Source: Streptomyces sp. AcH 505 (GTDB taxonomy: Bacteria > Actinomycetota > Actinomycetes > Streptomycetales > Streptomycetaceae). From it: a stretch of DNA of 43,348 bases. The stretch lies in NCBI RefSeq assembly GCF_000818175.1, contig NZ_JTIY01000002.1:839688-883035 (forward strand), written 5' to 3'. The notes under the pieces are model-generated. The model had not been told where the DNA came from. It did no database searches and saw only the letters and a program-made list of their open reading frames with translations. How positions within the stretch are numbered: position 1 is the stretch's first letter; each line of letters begins with the position of its first letter. A program made the position numbers and the translations under genes. Shown one piece after another: positions 7,499 through 19,760 of the stretch.

Positions 7499-8910
7499 CG
7501 GCTCTCCTGTACGGGGGCGCGGTCGGCGTCGTCCATGGCGCGGTGTCCTTCGATCAGCCGCCGGAACCAGTGGTAGCTGTCCTTCGGTGTGCGTCTCTGC
7601 GTGTCGTAGTCGATGCGTACGATCCCGAAGCGCTGCCGATAGCCGTGCGCCCACTCGAAGTTGTCCAGCAGCGACCACACGTAGTAGCCGCGCACCTCCA
7701 CCCCCGCGTCGATCGCGGCTGCCACGGCGGTCAGATGGTCGTGCAGATACGTCACCCGGTCCTGGTCGTGCACCGCGCCGTCCGGAGCGACCGTGTCGGC
7801 CTCGGCCGAACCGTTCTCGGTGATGTACACCGGCGGCAGCCCCGGGTAGCGCGCCACCAGACCGGTCAGCAGTGTGGTGAACGCCTCCGGTACGACCGGC
7901 CAGCCCATCGTCGTACGGCGGCTGCCGTACGGATCGACCGGCCGCACCCCGATGTCGACGGCGCTGCGCCGGCTCTCCTCGGGTTCCGTGTGCGGTGCGT
8001 CCGCGAAGGTCAGCGGACGGTAGAAGTTGATGCCGACGAAGTCGAGCGGCGCGCCGATCAGCGCCAGATCGCCGTCCTCGCGGTACGAGCCGTCGGCGAG
8101 CGCGCCCCAGGTCTCCGCCTCCGTCGCCGGATAGCGCCCGGCGAACAGGGGCTCGGTCCAGACGTCGTTGTGCAGCGTCCCGGCCCGGCGCGCCGCCGCC
8201 ACATCGGCGGGCGCCGGCGATGCGGCCTCGACCAGGTCGATGTTGAGGGTGATGCCGACCTCCCGCGCACCCGCCTCGCGCAGCACGCGCACGGCGTTGC
8301 CGTGGGCGACCAGCAGATGGTGGGCGGCGGCCAGCGCCGGTGTGCCCTCCTGGGCACCGGGAGCGTGCCGGCCTTCCGCGTAGCCCGAAAAGGCCGTGCA
8401 GAACGGCTCGTTGAGGGTGATCCAGCGCGCGACCCGGTCCCCGAGCCGCTCCGCCACCAGACGGGTGTACTCGGCGAAGTGCTCGGCCGTCTCCCGTGTC
8501 CGCCAGCCGCCCAGGTCCTCAAGAGCCTGTGGCAGGTCCCAGTGGTAGAGGGTCACGGCGGGCGCGATTCCGGCGCCGAGCAGTTCGTCGGTGAGCCGGT
8601 CGTAGAAGTCGAGACCCTTGGCGTTCGCCGGTCCCGTACCCGTCGGCTGGATCCGTGGCCAGGCGACGGAGAAGCGATACGAGTCGACGCCGAGGTCGCG
8701 CAGCAGCGCCACGTCCTCGGGGTAGCGGTGATAGTGGTCGCAGGCCGTGTCGCCCGTGGCGCCGTCCTTGGTACGGCCGGGGGTATGACTGAAGGTGTCC
8801 CAGATCGAAGGACCGCGGCCGTCCTCGTCGTGGGCGCCCTCGATCTGGTAACTCGCCGTCGCGGTACCGAAGGTGAAGCCCCGGGGGAGAACGGGGAAGG
8901 AAGTGCTCAT
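7495..8910 (-). CDS. GH1 beta-glucosidase
   Basis: 471 residues with the complete GH1 barrel. The N-terminal signature GFTFGTATASYQIEGA is present, the acid/base is Glu168 in TLNEPF, and the nucleophile is Glu365 in YITENG. It lacks a signal peptide, so it hydrolyses imported beta-glucosides inside the cell. It lies between the inner-membrane permease genes and the alpha-xylosidase, with a 4-bp overlap to the latter. The combination of beta-glucosidase and alpha-xylosidase suggests xyloglucan-derived oligosaccharides as substrate, though cellobiose-type sugars remain possible. Confidence 0.92.
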   Translation of the reverse strand: MSTSFPVLPRGFTFGTATASYQIEGAHDEDGRGPSIWDTFSHTPGRTKDGATGDTACDHYHRYPEDVALLRDLGVDSYRFSVAWPRIQPTGTGPANAKGLDFYDRLTDELLGAGIAPAVTLYHWDLPQALEDLGGWRTRETAEHFAEYTRLVAERLGDRVARWITLNEPFCTAFSGYAEGRHAPGAQEGTPALAAAHHLLVAHGNAVRVLREAGAREVGITLNIDLVEAASPAPADVAAARRAGTLHNDVWTEPLFAGRYPATEAETWGALADGSYREDGDLALIGAPLDFVGINFYRPLTFADAPHTEPEESRRSAVDIGVRPVDPYGSRRTTMGWPVVPEAFTTLLTGLVARYPGLPPVYITENGSAEADTVAPDGAVHDQDRVTYLHDHLTAVAAAIDAGVEVRGYYVWSLLDNFEWAHGYRQRFGIVRIDYDTQRRTPKDSYHWFRRLIEGHRAMDDADRAPVQESR

Positions 8911-8979
8911 GGTCGTGCCGGGCCCTTTCGGGTCTGTGGTGAATGCGGTGCGGTGGAGTGATTACGGGCCGCTGCGGGG

Positions 8980-9795
8980 CTACTTGACCGAGCCGCCGGT
9001 GATGCCGGCTGCCACGTACTTCTGAGCCACCACGAGCAGGATCGCGGCCGGTACGGCGGACACCACCGCCGTCGCCATGACCGCGCCCCAGTCGCTGACA
9101 TGGGCGCCGATGTACTCGTACATGGACAGGGTGATCGGTTTGACGTCGTCGGTGGTGTTGAGGGTCAGCGCGAACATGAAGTCCGACCAGGCGAAGAGGA
9201 AGGCGAACAGGCCCGAGGTGATGAGGGCGTTGCGGCTCATCGGCAGGACGATCCGCCAGAACGCGGTGAAGCGGTTCGCCCCGTCCACCAGCGCCGCCTC
9301 CACGACCTCCCTCGGTATGGACACCATGAAGGCCCGCAACAGCACGATCGAGAAAGGCAGTCCGAGCGAGGCGTCGGCGAGGATGAGGCCGAACGTCGAA
9401 TTGACCAGGTTCAGGTCGACGTAGGCGCTGTAGAGCGCGTTGGCGATGACGATGCCCGGCACCATCTGGGTGATGAGCGTGCCGAAGACCATGGTGCGGC
9501 TGCCGCGCAGCCCGAGCTGCGCGAGGCCGTACGCGGCCGGTGCGGCGAGCGCGAGGCACACCACCACGGCGCCGAGCGCCACGACCAGGCTGGTGCCGAG
9601 CGAGCCGCCCTGACTGCTGAGCGCGCGGTGGAAGTTCTCCCAGCCGGGCGCTGTCGGGAACCAGTCGGTGGAGGCGAGGCTCTCGCCCGGCTGGAGGGCG
9701 ATGTTGAGCATCCAGTAGAGCGGGAACAGCAGGACGACCAGAATGATCAGTGCGGCGACGGTGTTCGTGCCCCTGCGCAGGTGGCGGGTGGACAT
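8980..9795 (-). CDS. Carbohydrate ABC transporter permease (MalG type)
   Basis: About 271 residues with six predicted membrane helices beginning AALIILVVLLFPLYWMLN. The EAA loop that docks the ATPase appears as VEAALVDGANRFTAFWRIVLP. This is the second permease of a CUT1 sugar importer. Two starts are possible: GTG at 9804, which overlaps the stop of the first permease (GTGA), or ATG at 9795, which is better spaced from the AGGGG ribosome-binding site. I report the latter. The operon holds no ATPase gene; streptomycete CUT1 importers commonly share the distant MsiK ATPase. Confidence 0.9.
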   Translation of the reverse strand: MSTRHLRRGTNTVAALIILVVLLFPLYWMLNIALQPGESLASTDWFPTAPGWENFHRALSSQGGSLGTSLVVALGAVVVCLALAAPAAYGLAQLGLRGSRTMVFGTLITQMVPGIVIANALYSAYVDLNLVNSTFGLILADASLGLPFSIVLLRAFMVSIPREVVEAALVDGANRFTAFWRIVLPMSRNALITSGLFAFLFAWSDFMFALTLNTTDDVKPITLSMYEYIGAHVSDWGAVMATAVVSAVPAAILLVVAQKYVAAGITGGSVK

Positions 9796-9800
9796 GGCGA

Positions 9801-10760
9801 TCACTTCCCCTGGCCGAAGTCGGCACGGTTGAGACGCAGATAGAGCACGGCGAACACCGCGCTGACAAGAATGAGGATGTTGCCGACCACCGCGCCCTGC
9901 CCGAAGTCCAGTTGCTGGAAGGAGAGCTGGTAGGTGACCGTGCCGAGGGTCTGCGTGGAGTCGGCGGGGCCGCCGCCGGTCAGCGCCAGGATCAGATCGA
10001 GGATCTTCACCGTCGACATGAAGCCCAGGACGAGGACGACGGTCACCACCGGGCGCAGCAGCGGCAGGGTGACACTGCGGAACGTGCGCCAGGCGCCGGC
10101 GCCGTCCAGGGACGCGGCCTCGTACAGATCGCGCGGGATCTCCTGGAGCCCGCCGTACAGGATCACCATGTTGAACGGGATGCCGATCCAGACGTTGACC
10201 AGGATCGCCGACAGCAGGGCGACGCTCGGGCTGCTGAGCCAGGAGACCGGCGACGAGACGAGGTGCAGGTCCATCAGCAGGCTGTTGACGACGCCGGTGT
10301 CCTGGTCGAGGAGTTTTCGCCAGACGACCGCCGACACCACCATCGGCACCAGCCAGGGCAGCAGCAGTACGGCGCGTACGAATCCCGAGAGCCGGAAGCG
10401 GCGGGAGAAGAACACGGCGAGCGCCAGGCCGATGACGAACTGGCCGAGCAGCGAGCCGAGGGTGAAGACCAGGGTGTGCCAGAGGGAGCCGGTGAACAGC
10501 GGGTTGTCGAACACACCGCGCCAGTTGTCGAATCCGTTGAACGGCGACTCGCCGGTGAAGAAGGTGCGCGGTGTGTAGTGCTGGAAGCTCATCACGATGT
10601 TGCGGACGAGCGGGTAGCCGAAGAAGGCCAGCATGTACAGGACGGCGGGAGCGACGAAGCCCCAGCGCAGCAGTGCGCTGCGGCGCCGGTTCGCCCCGGG
10701 TGTCCCCGTGGCTGCGGCGGTGCCCGTCGAAGGCGCCGGAACGGCGGCGGTGATGGTCAT
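9801..10760 (-). CDS. Carbohydrate ABC transporter permease (MalF type)
   Basis: 319 residues. After a short alanine/proline/threonine-rich cytoplasmic tail the first membrane helix reads WGFVAPAVLYMLAFFGYPLV. The EAA loop DLYEAASLDGAGAWRTFRSVTLP is near residue 230. It pairs with the following permease to form the CUT1 channel. GAGGAG precedes the ATG, and the gene starts 13 bp after the binding-protein stop codon, indicating one transcript. Confidence 0.92.
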   Translation of the reverse strand: MTITAAVPAPSTGTAAATGTPGANRRRSALLRWGFVAPAVLYMLAFFGYPLVRNIVMSFQHYTPRTFFTGESPFNGFDNWRGVFDNPLFTGSLWHTLVFTLGSLLGQFVIGLALAVFFSRRFRLSGFVRAVLLLPWLVPMVVSAVVWRKLLDQDTGVVNSLLMDLHLVSSPVSWLSSPSVALLSAILVNVWIGIPFNMVILYGGLQEIPRDLYEAASLDGAGAWRTFRSVTLPLLRPVVTVVLVLGFMSTVKILDLILALTGGGPADSTQTLGTVTYQLSFQQLDFGQGAVVGNILILVSAVFAVLYLRLNRADFGQGK

Positions 10761-10773
10761 GGCAGTCGTCTCC

Positions 10774-12009
10774 TCACTCGCCGGCCGTGGCCCGTGACTG
10801 GGCCTGCCTCAGCGCCGCTTCAGGGGTGGAGCGGCCGGTCAGTACGGACTGGAAGGCGCCGGACAGGGCGTCGGAGACGACCGGCCAGTCGGCACCGACC
10901 CGGTCGGTGCGCGAGCGCGCCGTCGCGACCTCGTCGGCGAAGGCCCCGAGCTTCGGGTTCTTGGCCTTGTACGCGGCCGCCGCCGACGTCCGGGTGGGTA
11001 CGTTGTTGACTGCCTCGCCCCAAGCCACCTGGTTCTTCTGCTCGTTGAGACAGTTGATGATCTTCGCCGCGATCCGCTGCCGCCCCTTGTCCTTGGTCTG
11101 CGGGACGCTCATCACCGTGCCACCGATCGGCGGAACCGGCGGCCTGCCCGCCTCGGGGACGGGTATCGCGGCCACCGCCCAGTGCAGGTCCTTCTGCTCG
11201 CTCAGCACCGGGACCTGCCAGGGACCGTTGATCATCATCGCCGTACGGCCCGCGATGAACTGGTCGTTGACGTCCTGCTGGTTCCAGGTGACCGCGGCGC
11301 TCGACGCCGACTTCTGGCCGACCAGGTCCTTCCACAGCTGCAGCGCGGGCGCGCCCTTGCCGTCGTCGAGATGGGCCTCGTCGCCGCCCGCCGACCAGAA
11401 GAACGGCAGGAACTGGTAGACGCCGTCGGCGTCCGGCGTCGCGCTGAAGGCCATCCCGTACGTCTTGCCGCGCGTCAGTGTCTTCGCGGCGGTCTTGAGC
11501 TCGTCCCAGGTGGTGGGCGGCTCGACACCGGCCTTCTTGAGCAGGTCCACGTTGTAGAACAGGGCGAGCGAGTTCACCGAACGGGCGATGCCGTAGAGCG
11601 TGCCCTTGAAGCTGCCCATGGTGATGGCGCTGCCCGACATCCCCGCCACGTCCACACCGGCGCTCTTCAGCGGTACGAGGCCACCCGTGTCGGCGAACTG
11701 CGGCACCTCGGAGCCGTCCAGCTCCAGGATGTCGGTCAGCGAGTGGGACGAGGCCATGCGCAACGCCTTCGACACCACCTGGTCGGCCGGCACGCTGGTC
11801 TGCCTGACCTTGACTCCGAGCGGCTCGGCGCACGCGTCGAAGAACTTCTGTTCCTGATCGTGTTCATGGGTGTCCGTGGCCGAGTTCAGCACGGTGATCG
11901 TGCCGGGGTCGGGGACGTTCCCGCAGCCGGTGAGACCGGCCAGGGTCAGGAAGGCGGTGGCGCAGGCGATCGCGGCCGACGCCGGTGGGCGTCGGCGGGG
12001 AAGGTGCAT
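10774..12009 (-). CDS. Sugar-binding lipoprotein of ABC importer (family 1 extracellular solute-binding protein)
   Basis: 411 residues. An Arg-rich N-terminus, a short hydrophobic stretch and the lipobox LTGC (Cys29) identify a lipid-anchored extracellular receptor. The mature part follows the MalE-type fold, with the conserved AMMINGPWQVP and YNVDLLKKAGVEPPTTWDEL elements. It is the first gene of the operon binding protein - permease - permease - GH1 - GH31. A palindromic operator lies about 90-150 bp upstream, so the genes are probably induced by the transported oligosaccharide. Confidence 0.93.
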   Translation of the reverse strand: MHLPRRRPPASAAIACATAFLTLAGLTGCGNVPDPGTITVLNSATDTHEHDQEQKFFDACAEPLGVKVRQTSVPADQVVSKALRMASSHSLTDILELDGSEVPQFADTGGLVPLKSAGVDVAGMSGSAITMGSFKGTLYGIARSVNSLALFYNVDLLKKAGVEPPTTWDELKTAAKTLTRGKTYGMAFSATPDADGVYQFLPFFWSAGGDEAHLDDGKGAPALQLWKDLVGQKSASSAAVTWNQQDVNDQFIAGRTAMMINGPWQVPVLSEQKDLHWAVAAIPVPEAGRPPVPPIGGTVMSVPQTKDKGRQRIAAKIINCLNEQKNQVAWGEAVNNVPTRTSAAAAYKAKNPKLGAFADEVATARSRTDRVGADWPVVSDALSGAFQSVLTGRSTPEAALRQAQSRATAGE

Positions 12010-12055
12010 GGTGGCGGCTCTCCGTTCGGTCTACGGCTCTGTGAGAAGACGGAGG

Positions 12056-12105
12056 TTCGACGGGTGGTCGACGTGCCGTCGATGTGTCGTCGAACACCCG
12101 TCGAA
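12056..12105. repeat. 11-bp perfect inverted repeat in the sugar-operon promoter region
   Basis: TTCGACGGGTG at 12056-12066 pairs exactly with CACCCGTCGAA at 12095-12105. The 28-bp interior is itself rich in TCGA steps. The right arm overlaps the 14-bp palindrome at 12101-12114. It could be a second regulator site or a hairpin in the leader mRNA. Confidence 0.55.
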
Positions 12106-12114
12106 TCGATTCGA
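12101..12114. promoter_or_regulatory. LacI-type operator palindrome of the sugar operon
   Basis: TCGAATCGATTCGA is a perfect 14-bp palindrome with a central CG, the shape recognised by LacI/CcpA-type repressors. It lies 92-105 bp upstream of the binding-protein start. No LacI-family gene is in the window, so the regulator would be encoded elsewhere. Confidence 0.6.
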
Positions 12115-12243
12115 TTCGACGGAATGCAGCGATGCTAGGCGCTCCCGGACATGCCGACAAGGGGTACGGCAACGCCGAAGCGCGGGAAGTGCCGGCCTGC
12201 CACTTCCCGCGCGTGTGTAAGGGGTATGAGGGGTGCGGCGCCG

Positions 12244-15152
<2,909 letters not shown>

Positions 15153-15170
15153 TCACAGTCCGGCGCGGAG

Positions 15171-15207
15171 CGTCCAGGTCGGCCCACGCGGTCGGCCTGG
15201 ACGTTTT
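15171..15207 (+). terminator. Intrinsic terminator of katG
   Basis: A 14-bp stem with two G-U pairs (15171-15184 with 15190-15203), a 5-base loop and TTTT at 15204-15207. It begins 18 bp after the katG stop codon. Confidence 0.8.
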
Positions 15208-15309
15208 CTGTGTGCCGGGTACGGACGAGCCGGCGCGCCCCGGTACAACCGCGCCGTCCCGGGCAGGTGAACCACGTCCTGTGATCCCCGAGCCGAGAAG
15301 AGGGCGTCG

Positions 15310-17028
15310 ATGACCGGCCACCACCTGGAGCCAGGCGAGGACGCGGCGCGAGGCGACGACGCCTGGTGGCGGTCCGCCGTCGTCTACCAGGTCTACCCCC
15401 GCAGCTTCGCCGACTCCGACGGCGACGGCATCGGTGACCTGGCCGGTCTCACCGGCCGGCTGGACCACCTCGCCAAACTGGGTGTCGACGTGCTGTGGCT
15501 GTCCCCGGTCTACCCCTCGCCGCAGGACGACAACGGCTACGACATCAGCGACTACCGGAACATCGACCCCGTCTTCGGCGACCTGGCCGCCTTCGACCGG
15601 CTGCTGGCGGCCGTGCACGAGCGCGGCATGCGGCTGATCATGGATCTGGTCGTCAACCACACGTCCGACGAGCACCCCTGGTTCCAGGAGTCGCGTGACC
15701 CGGACAGCCCCAAGCGCGACTGGTACTGGTGGCGGCCCCCGCGCGGCGGCCGCGAACCCAACAACTGGGGCTCGTTCTTCTCCGGTTCGGCCTGGGCGCA
15801 CGACGCGGCGAGCGACGCGTACTACCTCCATCTGTTCTCGCCCAAGCAGCCCGACCTCAACTGGGAGAACCCCGACCTGCGCCAGGCCGTCTACGCCATG
15901 ATGCGCTGGTGGCTCGATCGGGGCGTGGACGGCTTCCGGATGGACGTCGTCAACTTCATCTCCAAGGACCCGGCCCTGCCCGACGGCGCGCTGCACGGCG
16001 ACGGACCGTTCGGCGACGGCTCGCCGTACTTCGTCTGCGGACCGCGCATCCACGACTACCTCCAGGAGATGCACCGAGAGGTGACCGCCCGGTACCCCGG
16101 GCGGCTGCTGACCGTCGGGGAGATGCCGGGGGTGACCGTCGAACAGGCCCGGCTGTTCACCGATCCGCGGCGCGCCGAACTCGACATGGTGTTCCAGTTC
16201 GAGCATGTCGGACTCGACCACGGCCAGGGCAAGTTCGACCCGCGACCGCTCCGGCTCACCGACCTCAAGACCTCCCTGGGCCGCTGGCAGACCGGCCTCG
16301 CCGACGTCGGATGGAACAGCCTCTACTGGAACAACCACGACCAGCCGCGCGTGGTCTCGCGGTTCGGCGACGACGGCCCCCGGCACCGCACCCGGTCGGC
16401 GACCATGCTCGCCACCGTGCTCCACCTGCACCGGGGCACCCCTTACGTCTACCAGGGCGAGGAACTGGGCATGGCCAACGCCCCGTTGCGCACCATCGAG
16501 GACTTCAGGGACATCGAATCCCTCAACCACTACACGCAGGCGCTGAACGCGGGCCAGGAGCCCGAGGACATCCTGCGAGGACTGCGGGCGATGGGCAGGG
16601 ACAACGCCCGCACCCCCATGCAGTGGGACGCGTCCGCGCAGGCCGGCTTCACCACCGGCACCCCCTGGATCCCGGTCAACCCCGACCACACCGAGATCAA
16701 CGCAGCGGCAGAGTACGCCGACCCGGCATCGGTCTACCACCACTACCGCCGGCTCATCGCGCTGCGGCACAGCGAACCCGCCGTCGTGCACGGCGACTTC
16801 ACCATGCTGCTGCCGGACGACGAGCGGATCTACGCCTTCACCCGCCGGTACGGCGACACGACGCTGCTGGTCGCTGGCAACTTCACCGGCGACATCGTCG
16901 CCGTGGACCTGCCCGACGGCTGGGAGGGCGCCGAACTCCTCCTGGACAACGGCCCGTCCGCCACGGACGAGCCCGGCCGGCTCACCCTCGCGCCCTGGGA
17001 GGCGAGGGTCCACCGGCGCACCCGGTGA
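15310..17028 (+). CDS. GH13 alpha-glucosidase (oligo-1,6-glucosidase/maltase type)
   Basis: 572 residues with the GH13 barrel: the first conserved region DLVVNH (about 112-117), nucleophile Asp212 in GFRMDV, acid/base Glu271 in VGEMPG, and transition-state stabiliser Asp344 in NNHDQPR. The N-terminal WWRSAVVYQVYPRSFADSDGDG motif is typical of the oligo-1,6-glucosidase subfamily, which cleaves alpha-glucosidic ends of maltose or isomaltose-like sugars. No signal peptide is present. AGAAGAGGG precedes the ATG. It is followed after 42 bp by the flavin-type oxidoreductase and a second GH13 gene on the same strand. Confidence 0.92.
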   Translation: MTGHHLEPGEDAARGDDAWWRSAVVYQVYPRSFADSDGDGIGDLAGLTGRLDHLAKLGVDVLWLSPVYPSPQDDNGYDISDYRNIDPVFGDLAAFDRLLAAVHERGMRLIMDLVVNHTSDEHPWFQESRDPDSPKRDWYWWRPPRGGREPNNWGSFFSGSAWAHDAASDAYYLHLFSPKQPDLNWENPDLRQAVYAMMRWWLDRGVDGFRMDVVNFISKDPALPDGALHGDGPFGDGSPYFVCGPRIHDYLQEMHREVTARYPGRLLTVGEMPGVTVEQARLFTDPRRAELDMVFQFEHVGLDHGQGKFDPRPLRLTDLKTSLGRWQTGLADVGWNSLYWNNHDQPRVVSRFGDDGPRHRTRSATMLATVLHLHRGTPYVYQGEELGMANAPLRTIEDFRDIESLNHYTQALNAGQEPEDILRGLRAMGRDNARTPMQWDASAQAGFTTGTPWIPVNPDHTEINAAAEYADPASVYHHYRRLIALRHSEPAVVHGDFTMLLPDDERIYAFTRRYGDTTLLVAGNFTGDIVAVDLPDGWEGAELLLDNGPSATDEPGRLTLAPWEARVHRRTR

Positions 17029-17070
17029 CCGGGCGCCGATGATCCGGGACTCCCCGGGTACGCGGACTCC

Positions 17071-18069
17071 ATGACCGTTTACGGATTCCACGCCTCACAC
17101 GAACAGGTGCCTCCCGCCGACCTGTTGGCCGCCGTCGTCCACGCCGAGAACGCGGGCTTCACCGCCGCTATGTGCTCGGACCACTTCTCGCCCTGGAGCG
17201 TCCGGCAGGGCGAGTCGGGCTTCGCGTGGTCCTGGCTCGGCGCCGCCCTGCAGGCCACCGACCAGGTCCCGTTCGGAGTCGTCAACGCGCCGGGACAGCG
17301 CTACCACCCGGCGATCATCGCCCAGGCTATCGCCAGCCTCGCCGCCATGTACCCGGGCCGCTTCTGGGCCGCCCTCGGCAGCGGCGAGGCGTCCAACGAG
17401 CACATCACCGGCGGCGGCTGGCCCCGCAAGGACGTCCGCAACGCGCGGCTGCGCGAGTGCGTCGACATCATCCGGGCACTGCTGCGCGGCGAGGAAGTCA
17501 GCCACGACGGACTCGTGACCGTGGACCGGGCCAGGCTGTGGACCCGCCCCGACACGATGCCGCCGCTGATCGGCGCCGCGTGCAGCGAGGCCACCGCGCG
17601 CTGGTGCGCCGAGTGGGCCGACGGCCTGATCACCGTCAACGCGCCGCACGAGACGCTGCGCCGGATCGTGGACGCCTACCGCTCGGCGGGCGGCGCGGGA
17701 CAGCTGCACCTGCAGGCCCATCTCAGCTGGGCACCCGACCTGGACGCCGCCCGGGCCGTCGCCCACGACCAGTGGCGAACCAACGTGCACGGCCCGCCGG
17801 TCAGTTGGGACCTCGACTCGGCGACGCTCTTCGACAGCGTCAGCGAAGACGTGTCGCACGAGCGGGTGGCCGAGTCCGTCAACGTATCGGCGGACCTCGG
17901 TCAGCACGCGGCCTGGCTCCAGGAGTACGCCGATCTCGGCTTCGACGCGGTCATGCTGCACCACGTCGGCCAGGAACAGGGCCCCTTCATCGACGCGTTC
18001 GGCGCCGACGTACTGCCGCAGCTGGACATCACCCGCCCCAAGCCGTACTTCGCGGAGAGTGCCCGATGA
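17071..18069 (+). CDS. Luciferase-like (LLM) flavin-dependent oxidoreductase, probable non-F420 type
   Basis: 332 residues of the bacterial-luciferase-like TIM barrel, with an N-terminal YGFHASHEQ strand, the CSDHFSPW loop and ALGSGEASNEHITG in the middle. It resembles the subgroup annotated as probable non-F420 flavinoid oxidoreductases. The substrate is unknown. Its stop codon overlaps the start of the following GH13 gene (ATGA), so the two are translationally coupled. This conserved pairing, if real, would tie the reductase to trehalose or maltose chemistry, which is an inference. Confidence 0.85.
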   Translation: MTVYGFHASHEQVPPADLLAAVVHAENAGFTAAMCSDHFSPWSVRQGESGFAWSWLGAALQATDQVPFGVVNAPGQRYHPAIIAQAIASLAAMYPGRFWAALGSGEASNEHITGGGWPRKDVRNARLRECVDIIRALLRGEEVSHDGLVTVDRARLWTRPDTMPPLIGAACSEATARWCAEWADGLITVNAPHETLRRIVDAYRSAGGAGQLHLQAHLSWAPDLDAARAVAHDQWRTNVHGPPVSWDLDSATLFDSVSEDVSHERVAESVNVSADLGQHAAWLQEYADLGFDAVMLHHVGQEQGPFIDAFGADVLPQLDITRPKPYFAESAR

Positions 18070-19760
18070 GGCTGACCAGGACATCCGACCTGTGGTGGAA
18101 GAACGCGGTCGTGTACTGCCTGGACGTGGAGACGTACCAGGACAGCAGCGGCGACGGCACAGGGGACTTCGCAGGACTGACCCAGCGGATCGACCACCTG
18201 GTACGCCTCGGCGTCACCTGTGTGTGGCTGATGCCGTTCTACCCGACGAGGGAGCGCGACGACGGCTACGACATCACCGACTTCTACGCCGTCGACCCGC
18301 GCCTCGGCACGCTCGGAGACTTCACCGAGTTCGTCCGCACCGCGCGCGACCGGGGCATCCGGGTCATCGCCGACCTGGTGGTCAACCACACCTCCGACCA
18401 CCACCCGTGGTTCCAGGACGCCCGCTCCAGCCGTGAGTCCGAGCACCGCGACTGGTACGTCTGGGCCGACACACCGCCCGAGGACGGACCTGAGGGCGTC
18501 GTCTTCCCCGACGTCGAGAAGAGCGTGTGGGAGTACGACGAGGGCACCGAGCAGTACTACCTGCACCGCTTCTACAAGCAGCAGCCCGACCTGAACGTCG
18601 CCAACCCGGCGGTGCGCGACGAGATAGCCCGGATCATGGGCTTCTGGACGCAGCTCGGGCTCTCCGGCTTCCGCGTCGACGCCGTCCCGTTCCTGCTGGA
18701 GACCGACGGCCAGGACGACGCGGACCAACTGCCCGACCCGCACGAGTACCTCGCCGACCTCCGCGCCTTCCTCGGCCGCCGCAGCGGGGACGCCGTCCTG
18801 CTGGGCGAGGTGAATCTGCCCTATCCCGAGACGGCGAGGTTCTTCGGGGACCAGGACTCGTCCCGTGGCGACGAGTTGACCATGTGCTTCGACTTCATCG
18901 GCATGCAGCGGATGTATCTCTCCATGGCCCGCGGCAAGGCGGCGCCGCTCGCCGCCGCCCTGCGGGAGCGGCCCGCGGCGCCCCGCGACGCGCACTGGGC
19001 GACGTTCGTCCGCAACCACGACGAGCTGACACTCGACAAGCTCGACGACGACGAACGCGCCGAGGTGTTCGCCGCCTTCGGCCCCGACAAGGACATGCAG
19101 CTCTACGACCGCGGGCTGCGCCGCCGGCTGCCGCCGATGGTCGAAGGCGACCGCCGCCGCGTGGAGTTGGCGTACAGCCTGCTCTTCACCCTGCCCGGCA
19201 CCCCCGTGCTCTTCTACGGCGAGGAGATCGGCATGGGGGAGAACCTGGCGGCCGAGGGCCGGCAGGCCGTACGCACCCCGATGCAGTGGACCGCCGACAA
19301 GGGCGGCGGCTTCTCCACCGCCGACGCCGGCCGCCTGCCCAACCCCGTGGTGGAGGGCGCGTTCGGGCCGAGGCGCGTCAACGCGCACGACCAGGCGCAG
19401 GACCCCGATTCGCCGCTCAGCCGGATGCGGACCCTGATCGAGCGCTACCGCGAGGCACCCGAACTGGCCTGGGGCGACTACGAAGTCCTCGACACCGACG
19501 ACTCCGGCGTACTGGCCCATGTCAGCTCACTGCCGGAAGGGGCCGTGCTGGCGCTGCACAACTTCTCCGACGGCCCGGTCACGGCGACCACAACGGTCCC
19601 CGGGCTGAAGGGCGGCCGGCTGCTCACCGACCTGTTCACCGGCGACACCGTCAAAGCGGCCGCGGGCGGCAAGGTGAGCGCGGACCTGGCACCGTACGGC
19701 TACCGGTGGCTGCGGGTGAACACCCCGCTGGACGATCCGGACCGGACGACCGCCGTCTGA
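18066..19760 (+). CDS. GH13 alpha-amylase-family enzyme, trehalose-synthase-like
   Basis: 564 residues. GH13 landmarks are ADLVVNH (about 102-108), nucleophile Asp205 in GFRVDAVPF, acid/base Glu248 in LLGEVN and Asp319 in VRNHDE. The opening WWKNAVVYCLDVETYQDSSGDG and the LRVLGVT-like barrel strand resemble trehalose synthase (maltose to trehalose isomerase) and its relatives; an oligosaccharide hydrolase is the alternative. The start overlaps the previous stop codon by 4 bp. A C-terminal beta-domain (from about residue 475) closes the protein. Confidence 0.85.
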   Translation: MRLTRTSDLWWKNAVVYCLDVETYQDSSGDGTGDFAGLTQRIDHLVRLGVTCVWLMPFYPTRERDDGYDITDFYAVDPRLGTLGDFTEFVRTARDRGIRVIADLVVNHTSDHHPWFQDARSSRESEHRDWYVWADTPPEDGPEGVVFPDVEKSVWEYDEGTEQYYLHRFYKQQPDLNVANPAVRDEIARIMGFWTQLGLSGFRVDAVPFLLETDGQDDADQLPDPHEYLADLRAFLGRRSGDAVLLGEVNLPYPETARFFGDQDSSRGDELTMCFDFIGMQRMYLSMARGKAAPLAAALRERPAAPRDAHWATFVRNHDELTLDKLDDDERAEVFAAFGPDKDMQLYDRGLRRRLPPMVEGDRRRVELAYSLLFTLPGTPVLFYGEEIGMGENLAAEGRQAVRTPMQWTADKGGGFSTADAGRLPNPVVEGAFGPRRVNAHDQAQDPDSPLSRMRTLIERYREAPELAWGDYEVLDTDDSGVLAHVSSLPEGAVLALHNFSDGPVTATTTVPGLKGGRLLTDLFTGDTVKAAAGGKVSADLAPYGYRWLRVNTPLDDPDRTTAV

